Shown here: positions 24,209 to 32,054 of the stretch, one piece after another
How the letters are laid out: each line of letters starts with the position of its first letter
Numbering within the stretch: the stretch's first letter is position 1
Notes under the pieces: generated by a model
Told to the model about the DNA's origin: nothing
What the model saw: only the letters and a program-made list of their open reading frames with translations
Databases searched by the model: none
NCBI RefSeq assembly: GCF_003863965.1
Contig: NZ_RRCN01000001.1
Location: forward strand, 4,732,304 to 4,796,303
Length of the DNA stretch: 64,000 nucleotides
Direction of reading: 5' to 3'
Source: Paenibacillus oralis
GTDB lineage: Bacteria; Bacillota; Bacilli; Paenibacillales; Paenibacillaceae
Made by a program: the position numbers and the translations under genes

Positions 24209-25651
24209 ATGAGTAACAGCAGCGGCAAGGCCGGGAGCGAAATCCGTTTTCCGGAAGGTTTCTTATGGGGAGGCGCCGTCGCGGCCAACCAACTGGAAGG
24301 CGCCTATAACGAAGACGGCAAAGGTTTGTCCGTGCAGGACGTGACTCCCAAAGGGCTGTTCGGGCCGGTAACGGAAGCTCCGACGCCGGACAATATGAAG
24401 CTGGTGGGCATTGATTTTTACCATCGTTACAAGGAAGACATCAAGCTGTTTGCGGAGATGGGGTTTAAAGTGTTTCGCACCTCGATCGCCTGGTCGCGGA
24501 TTTTCCCTAAAGGCGATGAGACGGAACCGAATGAAAAAGGGCTGCAATTTTACGATGATTTGTTCGATGAATGCCTGAAGTACGGGATTGAGCCGCTGGT
24601 CACTTTGTCCCATTATGAAACGCCTTTGCATTTGTCGAAGGAATACGACGGCTGGGTCAACCGGAAGCTGGTCGATTTCTATAAGCGTTATGCCGCCACG
24701 GTATTTAAGCGCTACAAAGGAAAGGTGAAATACTGGCTGACCTTTAATGAAATCAACTCCATTCTGGAAGCGCCGTTTATGAGCGGGGGCATCTACACGC
24801 CAAAAGACAAGCTCAGCAAGCAGGATCTTTACCAAGCTGTGCATCATGAGCTTGTGGCCAGCGCTTCCGCGGTTAAACTATGCCACGAGATCGATCCGGA
24901 GGCCAAAATCGGCTGCATGATCCTGAGCATGCCCACTTATCCGCTTACGCCTAATCCGGACGACGTGGTTAAAGTGATGGAGTTTGAACACCGGAACTAT
25001 TTCTTCGGGGATGTGCACGCCAGAGGCGCCTACCCGGGATATATGAAACGTTTCTTTAGAGAGTACGGGATTGAAATCAAATTCGAGCCCGGTGACGAAG
25101 AAATCCTGCGGCATACCGTTGATTTTATTTCCTTCAGCTACTATATGAGCGTGTGCCAGACGGCCGATCCGGAGAAACTCGCCGCCGGCGAAGGGAATAT
25201 CCTCGGCGGGATTCCCAATCCGTATCTGAAATCCAGCGAATGGGGCTGGCAGATCGATCCTCAAGGGCTGCGCATCGTCCTGAACGCCTTCTACGACCGC
25301 TATCAAAAACCGCTGTTTATCGTGGAAAACGGGCTGGGCGCGGTCGATGAGCTGATCGTAAACGAAGCAGGGGAGAAAACGGTTGAAGACGGCTACCGCA
25401 TTCAGTATTTGAACGATCACCTCGTACAGGTGGCGGAAGCCATTGCGGATGGCGTGGAAGTGATGGGGTATACGACCTGGGGCTGCATCGATCTGGTCAG
25501 CGCCTCGACGGCCCAGCTCAAGAAGCGTTACGGCTTTATTTACGTCGACCGCCATGACGACGGCTCCGGCACACTGGAACGCTACCGCAAAAAATCTTTC
25601 CATTGGTACAAGGAAGTCATTGCGACCAACGGAAAAAGGCTGAAGCGCTGA
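24209..25651 (+). CDS. 6-phospho-beta-glucosidase, GH1
   Basis: The 480-residue cytoplasmic enzyme has the GH1 start RFPEGFLWGGAVAANQLEGA, the acid/base motif YWLTFNEINS and the nucleophile motif PLFIVENGLGAVD. The phosphate-binding loop SASTAQLKKRYGFIYVD marks it as a 6-phospho-beta-glucosidase, cleaving phosphorylated beta-glucosides delivered by a PTS. The only PTS gene in view is the truncated one at 21127-21753. Start ATG 24209 follows AGGAG; an in-frame GTG at 24200 overlaps that site. A strong terminator follows at 25678. Confidence 0.92.
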   Translation: MSNSSGKAGSEIRFPEGFLWGGAVAANQLEGAYNEDGKGLSVQDVTPKGLFGPVTEAPTPDNMKLVGIDFYHRYKEDIKLFAEMGFKVFRTSIAWSRIFPKGDETEPNEKGLQFYDDLFDECLKYGIEPLVTLSHYETPLHLSKEYDGWVNRKLVDFYKRYAATVFKRYKGKVKYWLTFNEINSILEAPFMSGGIYTPKDKLSKQDLYQAVHHELVASASAVKLCHEIDPEAKIGCMILSMPTYPLTPNPDDVVKVMEFEHRNYFFGDVHARGAYPGYMKRFFREYGIEIKFEPGDEEILRHTVDFISFSYYMSVCQTADPEKLAAGEGNILGGIPNPYLKSSEWGWQIDPQGLRIVLNAFYDRYQKPLFIVENGLGAVDELIVNEAGEKTVEDGYRIQYLNDHLVQVAEAIADGVEVMGYTTWGCIDLVSASTAQLKKRYGFIYVDRHDDGSGTLERYRKKSFHWYKEVIATNGKRLKR

Positions 25652-25677
25652 GGCGTCCGGCCAGCTAATATGTAAAG

Positions 25678-25716
25678 AAGCGTGCTTCCCGTAAAAAGGG
25701 GGCACGCTTTATTTTT
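25678..25716 (+). terminator. Terminator of the GH1 gene
   Basis: AAGCGTGC pairs with GCACGCTT across a 16-base loop that itself contains a CCC/GGG pair; TATTTTT follows. Confidence 0.8.
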
Positions 25717-25864
25717 GCGGTTGACAAGCACTGAACAAATATAAACATAGCATGAAAGTATAAAAATACAGAAATACAGCATGGATAAATCAAGAAAATT
25801 GAACTTAATTGTACTATAATTGGTTGTGCTTACAATATGTTTTGGATGAAGGAGGCTTCCTGTT

Positions 25865-27430
25865 TTGAGAACATTTTGCAATCCGATACTGCCGGGATTT
25901 TATCCCGACCCTTCGGCGATCCGAGTTGGCGAGGATTATTACCTGGTGACCTCAAGCTTTGAATTTTTCCCCGGCGTGCCGATTTTTCACAGCAAGGATC
26001 TGGTCAACTGGCGTCAACTGGGTCATGTGCTGGATCGTCCGTCCCAGCTCAATCTGGATCAAATTCGCCCGTCCATGGGGATCTGGGCGCCGACTTTGCG
26101 ATATCACCAGGGTGTCTTTTATATGATCACGACTTACGTCGATACCGAGAAGAAACAGCATAATTTCTATGTGACGGCAACCGACCCGGCCGGGGATTGG
26201 TCCGATCCCGTATGGCTGGAGGATGCTCCGGGGATCGACCCCTCCCTGTTCTTCGATGACGACGGAAAGGTGTACTACACCGGCAACCGCGTTCCGCCCG
26301 AGGGTCAGGACTACCCGAAGCACATGGATATCTGGCTGCAGGAAATCGATCTGAAAGCGGGAAAGCTGGTTGGGCCAAAGCACAGTATCTGGCAAGGGGC
26401 TCTTAAGGTCGGCCATGCGCAAGAGGGGCCCCATGTTTATAAAATCGGCGGCTGGTATTATGTGCTGATTGCCGAAGGCGGCACCGGACACACCCATGCG
26501 GTTACGATTGCCCGAAGCCGGAGCGTTACCGGCCCCTATGAGGGAAATAAAGCCAACCCGATTCTGACGCATCGCCATCTGGGGAGAGCCTTTCCGATTG
26601 TTAACGTCGGTCACGCGGAACTTGTGGAGACCCAGCACGGAGACTGGTGGATGTTCTGTCTGGCCTCCAGAACCTGCGGGGGATATTTCCGCAACCTGGG
26701 AAGGGAAACGTTCCTGGCGCCGGTAAGTTGGGAGAATGAATGGCCGGTGGTGAACCCGGGCAAAGGGGTGCTTGAATTCGAAGCGGCGGCGCCGGATTTG
26801 CCGGAGACGAAATGGCCTCAGCCGCCGGCGCGCGACGATTTTGAAGCCGGCGCGCTTGCGCCGATGTGGAACTTCTTGCGGACGCCGCGCGGCGAGTTCT
26901 GGAGCCTTGCCGACCATCCCGGCTATCTGCGGCTCCGCCTTAAGCCGGAGCGGCTTTCGGATCTGGCCAACCCGGCGTATTTGGGGCGGCGCCAGCAGCA
27001 CCTGAGCTTTAGAGCGGCGGCGGACATGGCGTTTTGTCCCGGGGCTGAAGGCGAAGTCGCCGGCCTGGTGCTGCTGCAAAATGCGGACTATCATTTCCGG
27101 TACGAGCTCGGTTTGGAATCGGGGGAACGGGCGCTTCGCCTGATCGAACGCCGCGGCGGCGAGGAGAAGCTGCTCGCTTCCGCGCCTTATACGCCGGGAA
27201 AGGTGCAGCTAAAGGTTGAAGCAAGAGGACAGGAGTACAGTTTTTATTACCGGGGCGATGAAACGGAAAAATGGACGATCCTGCTCGAAGGAGCCGATGG
27301 AAGAGTGCTCAGCACGGATTTGGCCGGCGGTTTTACCGGGGCTTATATTGGCATGTACGCCAGCTCTCAAGGCGCGGAAAGCTCCCGGTATGCCGACTTT
27401 GACTGGTTCAGCTATGAAGAGCTGGACTAA
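25865..27430 (+). CDS. GH43 beta-xylosidase/alpha-arabinofuranosidase
   Basis: The 521-residue protein lacks a signal peptide. The N-terminal five-bladed propeller carries the three GH43 acids: NPILPGFYPDPSAIRVG (base), APGIDPSLFFDDDGK (pKa modulator) and HAQEGPHVYKIGGWYY (acid). A C-terminal beta-sandwich of about 190 residues follows from about residue 325, as in XynB-type enzymes that trim xylo- or arabino-oligosaccharides in the cytoplasm. The TTG start at 25865 lies behind AAGGAGG with a rather long gap. The GH28 gene follows after 19 bases. Confidence 0.9.
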   Translation: MRTFCNPILPGFYPDPSAIRVGEDYYLVTSSFEFFPGVPIFHSKDLVNWRQLGHVLDRPSQLNLDQIRPSMGIWAPTLRYHQGVFYMITTYVDTEKKQHNFYVTATDPAGDWSDPVWLEDAPGIDPSLFFDDDGKVYYTGNRVPPEGQDYPKHMDIWLQEIDLKAGKLVGPKHSIWQGALKVGHAQEGPHVYKIGGWYYVLIAEGGTGHTHAVTIARSRSVTGPYEGNKANPILTHRHLGRAFPIVNVGHAELVETQHGDWWMFCLASRTCGGYFRNLGRETFLAPVSWENEWPVVNPGKGVLEFEAAAPDLPETKWPQPPARDDFEAGALAPMWNFLRTPRGEFWSLADHPGYLRLRLKPERLSDLANPAYLGRRQQHLSFRAAADMAFCPGAEGEVAGLVLLQNADYHFRYELGLESGERALRLIERRGGEEKLLASAPYTPGKVQLKVEARGQEYSFYYRGDETEKWTILLEGADGRVLSTDLAGGFTGAYIGMYASSQGAESSRYADFDWFSYEELD

Positions 27431-27449
27431 GCGGAGGAGGAATGCTGAT

Positions 27450-28910
27450 ATGACAAACGATATTAATGGTCATGAGTATCCGCTGCCCGAGCTGCCGTCT
27501 ATCCCTGAACGCATTTTTACCGTAACGGATTACGGGGCGGAAGGGGACGGGCTGGCGGTGTGCACCTCCGCCTTTCAGGCGGCATTGGACGACTGCGCCG
27601 CCGCGGGAGGCGGCAAGGTGGTCATCCCGCCCGGTATTTGGCGGACAGGGCCGCTGACGCTGCGCAGCCGGATCAATCTTTGCGCCGAACGGGGAGCGCT
27701 GGTGCTGTTTGACCCCGATTTCACGCTGTATCCTCTGGTTTCTTCCCATTACGAGGGCAACTCCGGCTGGCGCTGCCAGGCTCCGCTGGACGGCGAAGGA
27801 CTAAGCGATGTGGCCATCACGGGCGAAGGAATCTTCGACGGCAGCGGCGAGGGATGGAGGCCGGTGAAGCGCTTCAAGATGACCGAGCAGCAATGGAATC
27901 GCCTGATTGCTTCCGGCGGAGCGGTGGATCCGCAGAGTGAAATGTGGTGGCCTTCCCGCGAGGCGCTGGATGGGGAGAACCTCCTCCGGAGACTGCGGGA
28001 GGAGGGGGAGACGAGCCGGGAAGCCTATATGGCCGCCCGCGCCTACCTTCGTCCGGTACTGCTAAGCTTGCGGGGCTGCCGGAGAGTGCTGCTGGACGGG
28101 CCGACCTTCCAGAATTCGCCGGCATGGTGCCTGCATCCCCGAGGCTGCGAGCAAATTACCGTGCGGAATGTCCAGGTGCGAAATCCATGGTATTCACAGA
28201 ACGGGGACGGCCTGGACCTGGAGTCCTGTTCGCACGCTCTCGTCGAGCGCTGCAGCTTTGATGTGGGGGATGACGCCATTTGCCTGAAGTCGGGCAAGGA
28301 TGAAGAGGGACGCAGGCTGGGCCTGCCCAGCCAGTATATCACCATCCGTCAATGCACGGTGTATCACGGTCATGGCGGTGTGGTGATTGGCAGTGAGATG
28401 TCCGGAGGTGTCCATGCGGTCAGGGTCCATGACTGTACGTTTATCGGCACGGATATCGGGCTGCGCTTTAAAAGCGCCCGGGGAAGAGGCGGGGTGGTTG
28501 AGGATATTGTGATGGAAAATATCCGAATGAGCGGCATTGTGCATGAGGCCGTGTCTTTTCATATGTTCTACGCGGGAGTTGAAGGTTCGGAAGGCTACGA
28601 AGAGCAGCCGCTTCCGGTGAGCGAGGAGACCCCCGTATTCCGGAATATCCGGCTAAGCAATCTGGTTTGCCGGAGAGCGGCCACCGCACTGCTCGTCAAT
28701 GGGCTGCCGGAAATGCCGCTGGCCGGTTTGACCGTCAGAAATTTCCGCGCGGTGAGCCGGCGGGGCATTATTTTGCGCAACGCCGACGGCTTGATGCTGG
28801 ATGAGGTTGTACTGCAAACCCTGGAGCAGGAGCAGCCAAAGGTGCTGGCTCATCGATGCGGCGATATCCGGATTATCCGTTCGGGCGATCTCGCTGTCGC
28901 GACGGAATAA
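27450..28910 (+). CDS. GH28 polygalacturonase-type glycosidase
   Basis: The 486-residue protein starts at ATG 27450 behind GGAGGAGG; the frame is open upstream but inside the GH43 gene. It is a right-handed beta-helix enzyme. It opens FTVTDYGAEGDGLAVCTSAF and carries the GH28 catalytic motifs NGDGLDLESC, DVGDDAICLKSGKD and YHGHGGVVIGSEMSGG, plus RFKSARGRGG for the arginine-lysine subsite. There is no signal peptide, so it probably works on imported galacturonides, possibly as an exo-acting galacturonosidase, together with the GH43 encoded just before. Confidence 0.92.
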   Translation: MTNDINGHEYPLPELPSIPERIFTVTDYGAEGDGLAVCTSAFQAALDDCAAAGGGKVVIPPGIWRTGPLTLRSRINLCAERGALVLFDPDFTLYPLVSSHYEGNSGWRCQAPLDGEGLSDVAITGEGIFDGSGEGWRPVKRFKMTEQQWNRLIASGGAVDPQSEMWWPSREALDGENLLRRLREEGETSREAYMAARAYLRPVLLSLRGCRRVLLDGPTFQNSPAWCLHPRGCEQITVRNVQVRNPWYSQNGDGLDLESCSHALVERCSFDVGDDAICLKSGKDEEGRRLGLPSQYITIRQCTVYHGHGGVVIGSEMSGGVHAVRVHDCTFIGTDIGLRFKSARGRGGVVEDIVMENIRMSGIVHEAVSFHMFYAGVEGSEGYEEQPLPVSEETPVFRNIRLSNLVCRRAATALLVNGLPEMPLAGLTVRNFRAVSRRGIILRNADGLMLDEVVLQTLEQEQPKVLAHRCGDIRIIRSGDLAVATE

Positions 28911-28933
28911 GGAGCCGCCCGCGCTAACTCGCG

Positions 28934-29809
28934 TTATTCCTTCGGGCCCGAGCCGGACGAAGCACGGGACTGGGCCTCTTTCCGGTATTGAAGCGGTGTA
29001 AGTCCGGTTGACTTCTTAAAGGTTTTATTAAAGTGGGACAGATGTTCGAATCCGACCGCTGCGGCGATTTCCTGTATTTTGACGGAGGACCCGGCGAGCA
29101 TCCGTTCCGCTTCCCTGACGCGAAGATGGACGATATATTCACGGAAGTGGAAGCCCGTGAACCGATAGAAGATCCGGCTTAAGTAGGACGGACTAATAAA
29201 AAAATGCTTGGCCGTTTCCTCTATGGTGAGAGCCTCGCGGTAACGGGCGCGAATATAGGTGGCTACATCGGTCACCAGTTCATGCAGCGGATGATTCCGC
29301 TCGCCGGCCTGGGGGGAGCCCCCGGAACGCTGAAGCAAAATCATCAGCTCGGTAAGCAAAGCGATGACGCAGCTTTCGTAGTAGGGCTTGCCCAGCCGGC
29401 ATTCTTCCAGCATCCGGTCCAGAAGATTCTCCGCATCATCCTGTTCGCGTAAGGTCAGTCTGAACAAGCGGTATCCCCGGCCATGAAACCATATGGATTC
29501 ATCGCGCAGGGCTTGCGGCAACAGCGTGGGATCGTAATGGATCAGAATCCGCTCGAATTCGGCGATTTCGGAGCTTGCGGTGGAGTGAAGCTCCCCGCCG
29601 GGAATTAGAATGAGCTCTCCCTTGTGGACGGTGATCACCCGATTGTCCACAAAATAGACCCGTTCCCCTTCCGACAGATAATATAACTCCACCCATTTGT
29701 GGCTGTGGGGACGCGGCATGGCGGTAGCGCCCTTGCGCATCATATGCTGAATACTGAAGCGTCCCTGTTCGAGATGATATTTGGGATTCGGGCCCGTTAC
29801 GTTGACCAT
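28934..29809 (-). CDS. AraC-family regulator of the pectin island
   Basis: The 291-residue protein has an N-terminal cupin sensor (RPHSHKWVELYYLSEGERVY, GELILIPGGELHS) and a C-terminal AraC pair of helix-turn-helix motifs (LTIEETAKHFFISPSYLSRI; IQEIAAAVGFEHLSHFNKTF then KKSTGLTPLQYRK). Start ATG 29809 is preferred because AAAGAGG precedes it; 29833 is also open. It is convergent with the GH28 gene and divergent from the hydrolase and pectinesterase remnant, so it probably activates this block in response to a sugar. Confidence 0.88.
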   Translation of the reverse strand: MVNVTGPNPKYHLEQGRFSIQHMMRKGATAMPRPHSHKWVELYYLSEGERVYFVDNRVITVHKGELILIPGGELHSTASSEIAEFERILIHYDPTLLPQALRDESIWFHGRGYRLFRLTLREQDDAENLLDRMLEECRLGKPYYESCVIALLTELMILLQRSGGSPQAGERNHPLHELVTDVATYIRARYREALTIEETAKHFFISPSYLSRIFYRFTGFHFREYIVHLRVREAERMLAGSSVKIQEIAAAVGFEHLSHFNKTFKKSTGLTPLQYRKEAQSRASSGSGPKE

Positions 29810-29881
29810 GATCTGCCTCTTTTCTTTGAACAATCAAACCAATTATAGAATAAATACCGGGATTTATGAAAGGAGTCAAAC

Positions 29882-29977
29882 ATGCTGATTACAGTTTCCA
29901 AGCATGGCGGTGAAGGATACGGCAGCCTGCAGGAGGTTCTTGCCGTGCTGGACGGCTGGCATCCCGAAGGATATTAA
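29882..29977 (+). pseudogene. N-terminal remnant of a pectinesterase-like gene
   Basis: A 31-codon frame reads MLITVSKHGGEGYGSLQEVL then AVLDGWHPEGY and stops. This resembles the start of bacterial pectinesterases, where a short beta strand leads into a GDYTTIQEAL-like motif. The remaining 300 or so residues are absent. The hydrolase gene follows within 40 bases, so a deletion probably joined the two. Confidence 0.55.
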
Positions 29978-30014
29978 AGGTAGTTCAAAAAGTCGTCGAG
30001 GGGAGAAGCTGATC

Positions 30015-31055
30015 ATGTTCACATTGGAGCAACACATGAAAAGATGGGCCGATACCGCACCGCGCAAACTGGTCTTTCGTCAGGATATTCCCTTTGAAGA
30101 GTGGCGGGCCGGGCTTGCCGCAAGCTTTGCGGCCCGGCTAGGCGGGTTCCCCGCCTTGCCGGAAGAACTTCAGCCGGCAAGGCTTGAACGCGTATCCTGC
30201 CCCGGCTACGTACGGGAACGTGTGGAGATTACGACCTTTGAGGGAATGCGCATGGCGGTGTATCTGCTGCTCCCGGAGCGTCCGCTGGCTTCGCCCGCAC
30301 CGGCGGTCATCGCCGTTCACGGACATGGCTACGGCAGCAGGGAGATCGTCGGTCTGATGCCGGACGGAGCCGAACGAACAGGGCCGTCCGGCTTGCATAA
30401 AGATTTTGCCGTATCGCTGGTGAAGCAGGGCTTTGTCGTCGCGGCTCCGGAACTGCTTGGCTTCGGAGACAGACGGCTCGCGGAGGATCTGGCCGGCGGG
30501 GAGGCGACCCGGAATTCCTGCTATCGCCTGTCCTCGGCGCTGCTGCTGGCCGGACAAACGATGGCCGGCTTTCGCATCTATGAAACCATGAGGGCGCTGG
30601 ATTACCTGCGGACCCGCAGCGAAGTGGCGCCAGAGCGCATCGGAATTATGGGCATCTCGGGAGGCGGGCTGGTGGCGGGCTTCACGGCCGCGCTGGATGA
30701 ACGGATCGCTTGTGCGGTTGTGAGCGGTTATGCGGGCACTTTTGCAACCAGCATCTTGACCCGGAACCATTGCCTCGATAATTATATCCCGGGAATCTTG
30801 CAGGACGCGGAAATGCCCGATCTGCTTGGTTTGATTGCCCCGCGCGGCCTGTTTCTGGAATCGGGAGACACCGATCACCTATTCGGCCAGGACGGGGCAA
30901 GGCAAGCTTTGGATCGGTTGAAGCTGATCTATGAGGCGGCGGGCGGCGCCGGGAGGGTGGAGGCGGACTTTTTCACCGGAGGGCACGAAATCAACGGAGA
31001 ACCGGCGTTCGCCTGGCTGCGGGAGCAGTTGGCGGATGAACGCCGCCATGTTTAG
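30015..31055 (+). CDS. Alpha/beta hydrolase (esterase-like)
   Basis: The 346-residue protein, from ATG 30015 behind GAGGGGAG, is an alpha/beta hydrolase of the dienelactone hydrolase/Abhydrolase_7 kind. It shows PAPAVIAVHGHGYGSREIVG (oxyanion strand), ERIGIMGISGGGLVAGFTAA (nucleophile serine), LIAPRGLFLESGDTDHLFG (acid strand) and DFFTGGHEINGEPAFAWL (catalytic histidine). There is no signal peptide. In this setting, next to GH28, GH43 and remnants of pectinesterase and GH105, it may remove acetyl or methyl esters from pectic oligosaccharides. That function is inferred from position. Confidence 0.8.
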   Translation: MFTLEQHMKRWADTAPRKLVFRQDIPFEEWRAGLAASFAARLGGFPALPEELQPARLERVSCPGYVRERVEITTFEGMRMAVYLLLPERPLASPAPAVIAVHGHGYGSREIVGLMPDGAERTGPSGLHKDFAVSLVKQGFVVAAPELLGFGDRRLAEDLAGGEATRNSCYRLSSALLLAGQTMAGFRIYETMRALDYLRTRSEVAPERIGIMGISGGGLVAGFTAALDERIACAVVSGYAGTFATSILTRNHCLDNYIPGILQDAEMPDLLGLIAPRGLFLESGDTDHLFGQDGARQALDRLKLIYEAAGGAGRVEADFFTGGHEINGEPAFAWLREQLADERRHV

Positions 31056-31084
31056 CATGGCTGACGATCAACAGGAGGAAATGA

Positions 31085-31320
31085 GATGACCGGATTTGAA
31101 GAAGCTGGACGCCTTTATCGGGCAGGACGGCACCATCCGCTCGTATAAGCTAGAGGAATACAATTGGGATCAGATTAACCAGGGGAAAATCTGTTTCCGC
31201 TGTATCGGGAGACCGGAGAGGAGCGTTATGCCAAAGCCGCCCATTTGCTGGCGGCCCAATGATTGGGGGTTCACCCGGTTGAAAGCGAAAACCATATTGC
31301 CGACCTGACGGCCGGCTAAC
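31085..31320 (+). pseudogene. Remnant of a GH105 unsaturated rhamnogalacturonyl hydrolase
   Basis: One frame from about 31096 reads KKLDAFIGQDGTIRSYKLEE then YNWDQINQGK. A shift near 31186-31192 is needed to continue with LFPLYRETGEERYAKAAHLL then AAQ, after which the frame stops. This corresponds to the N-terminal quarter of YteR/GH105 enzymes, with the YKLEEYNWDQINQGK and LFPLYRETGEERY motifs. The catalytic domain is missing. With the pectinesterase remnant it shows that this island once encoded a fuller pectin pathway. Confidence 0.7.
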
Positions 31321-31328
31321 TTTAAAGC

Positions 31329-31370
31329 AGCCCAATCCCGATCGTGCAAGAAGGATTGGGCTGTTTATTT
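31329..31370 (+). terminator. Terminator after the pectin block
   Basis: AGCCCAATCC pairs with GGATTGGGCT across 14 bases, followed by GTTTATTT. Confidence 0.8.
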
Positions 31371-31790
31371 GGCGGTAAATTCAACTGGAGGCAAATCACA
31401 TGATACAAGGGGGTGAATGAGAGAGTCTTACAAAGCGATGCTGAAAAAGGACCTCATCAAAAATAAATATCTATATGATCCAATACATTAATGAAAATTT
31501 CCAATATTGAGGACGGTGCTTGAACTAAAAGAAAAACCGTTAAAAAACCTCGATCCCACAAGGCTTTAACGGTCTCTAATTCTTTTTCCGTTTTCTGCGG
31601 TTTGTAATCCCCGTTCCCTAAAAGCCGCCGCCCCGTCCGGCAGCGTTGCGCAAGTACCGGCATCTGCGCGTTATGCACGCTTGGAGCGGCGTCTGCGGTT
31701 TTTGACGTTGCGGTTGTTCATGAAAACGGTGTAAACGTCATGGCGGCTTGAAATGTAAGCAAAGGCGATTTCAATCCGGCAACTGATTGG
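31371..31790. other. Gap with a reverse-strand terminator
   Basis: No secure gene. A reverse-strand hairpin at 31536-31573 (ACCGTTAAA stem) followed by a T tract (31527-31535) probably ends the YjcZ transcript. In the YjcZ frame just past its stop, another 32 open codons end in MNNRNVKNRRRRSKRA (stop near 31674). This basic peptide has no ribosome binding site and I do not call it. Confidence 0.5.
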
Positions 31791-31886
31791 TTAGATGAAC
31801 AGAGATCTAGAAACGATAACCAACAGGATGAAAAGCACGAGAATAACGCCAGTGCTCGTGAAACCTGCACAGCTGAATGCGCTCAT
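31791..31886 (-). CDS. YjcZ-family sporulation peptide, 31 residues
   Basis: From ATG 31886, eight bases behind AAAGGAGGT, the peptide reads MSAFSCAGFTSTGVILVLFI and LLVIVSRSLFI. A short polar head followed by a VLFILLVIV helix is the pattern of the YjcZ family of small sporulation-associated membrane peptides, common in Bacillus and Paenibacillus. It is divergent from the YcaO gene, with 168 bases between them. I do not think it is the azole precursor: it has one Cys and few Ser/Thr, and it is mostly a membrane helix. Confidence 0.8.
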   Translation of the reverse strand: MSAFSCAGFTSTGVILVLFILLVIVSRSLFI

Positions 31887-32054
31887 TGTTCGCCACCTCC
31901 TTTGTTCTGCTACAACAACAATATATGAGCGTTTGCCAATTTGGATTGGACGGATGTAACGATTTTTATCATCGCCTAAATTTTCTTCGTAACGATACAT
32001 ACGCCCGGCACATAAATTAGGGGTAAAAAGGCGAACCAAGTGGGAGGACTTACA

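Noticed and set aside
31457..31678. A 73-codon reverse frame after the YjcZ gene
   Set aside because: It runs through a clear terminator hairpin and has no ribosome binding site.
31791..31886. The YjcZ-like peptide as precursor of the azole operon
   Set aside because: It is a hydrophobic single-helix peptide with one Cys, unlike Cys-rich or Ser/Thr-rich azole precursors, and matches the sporulation family.
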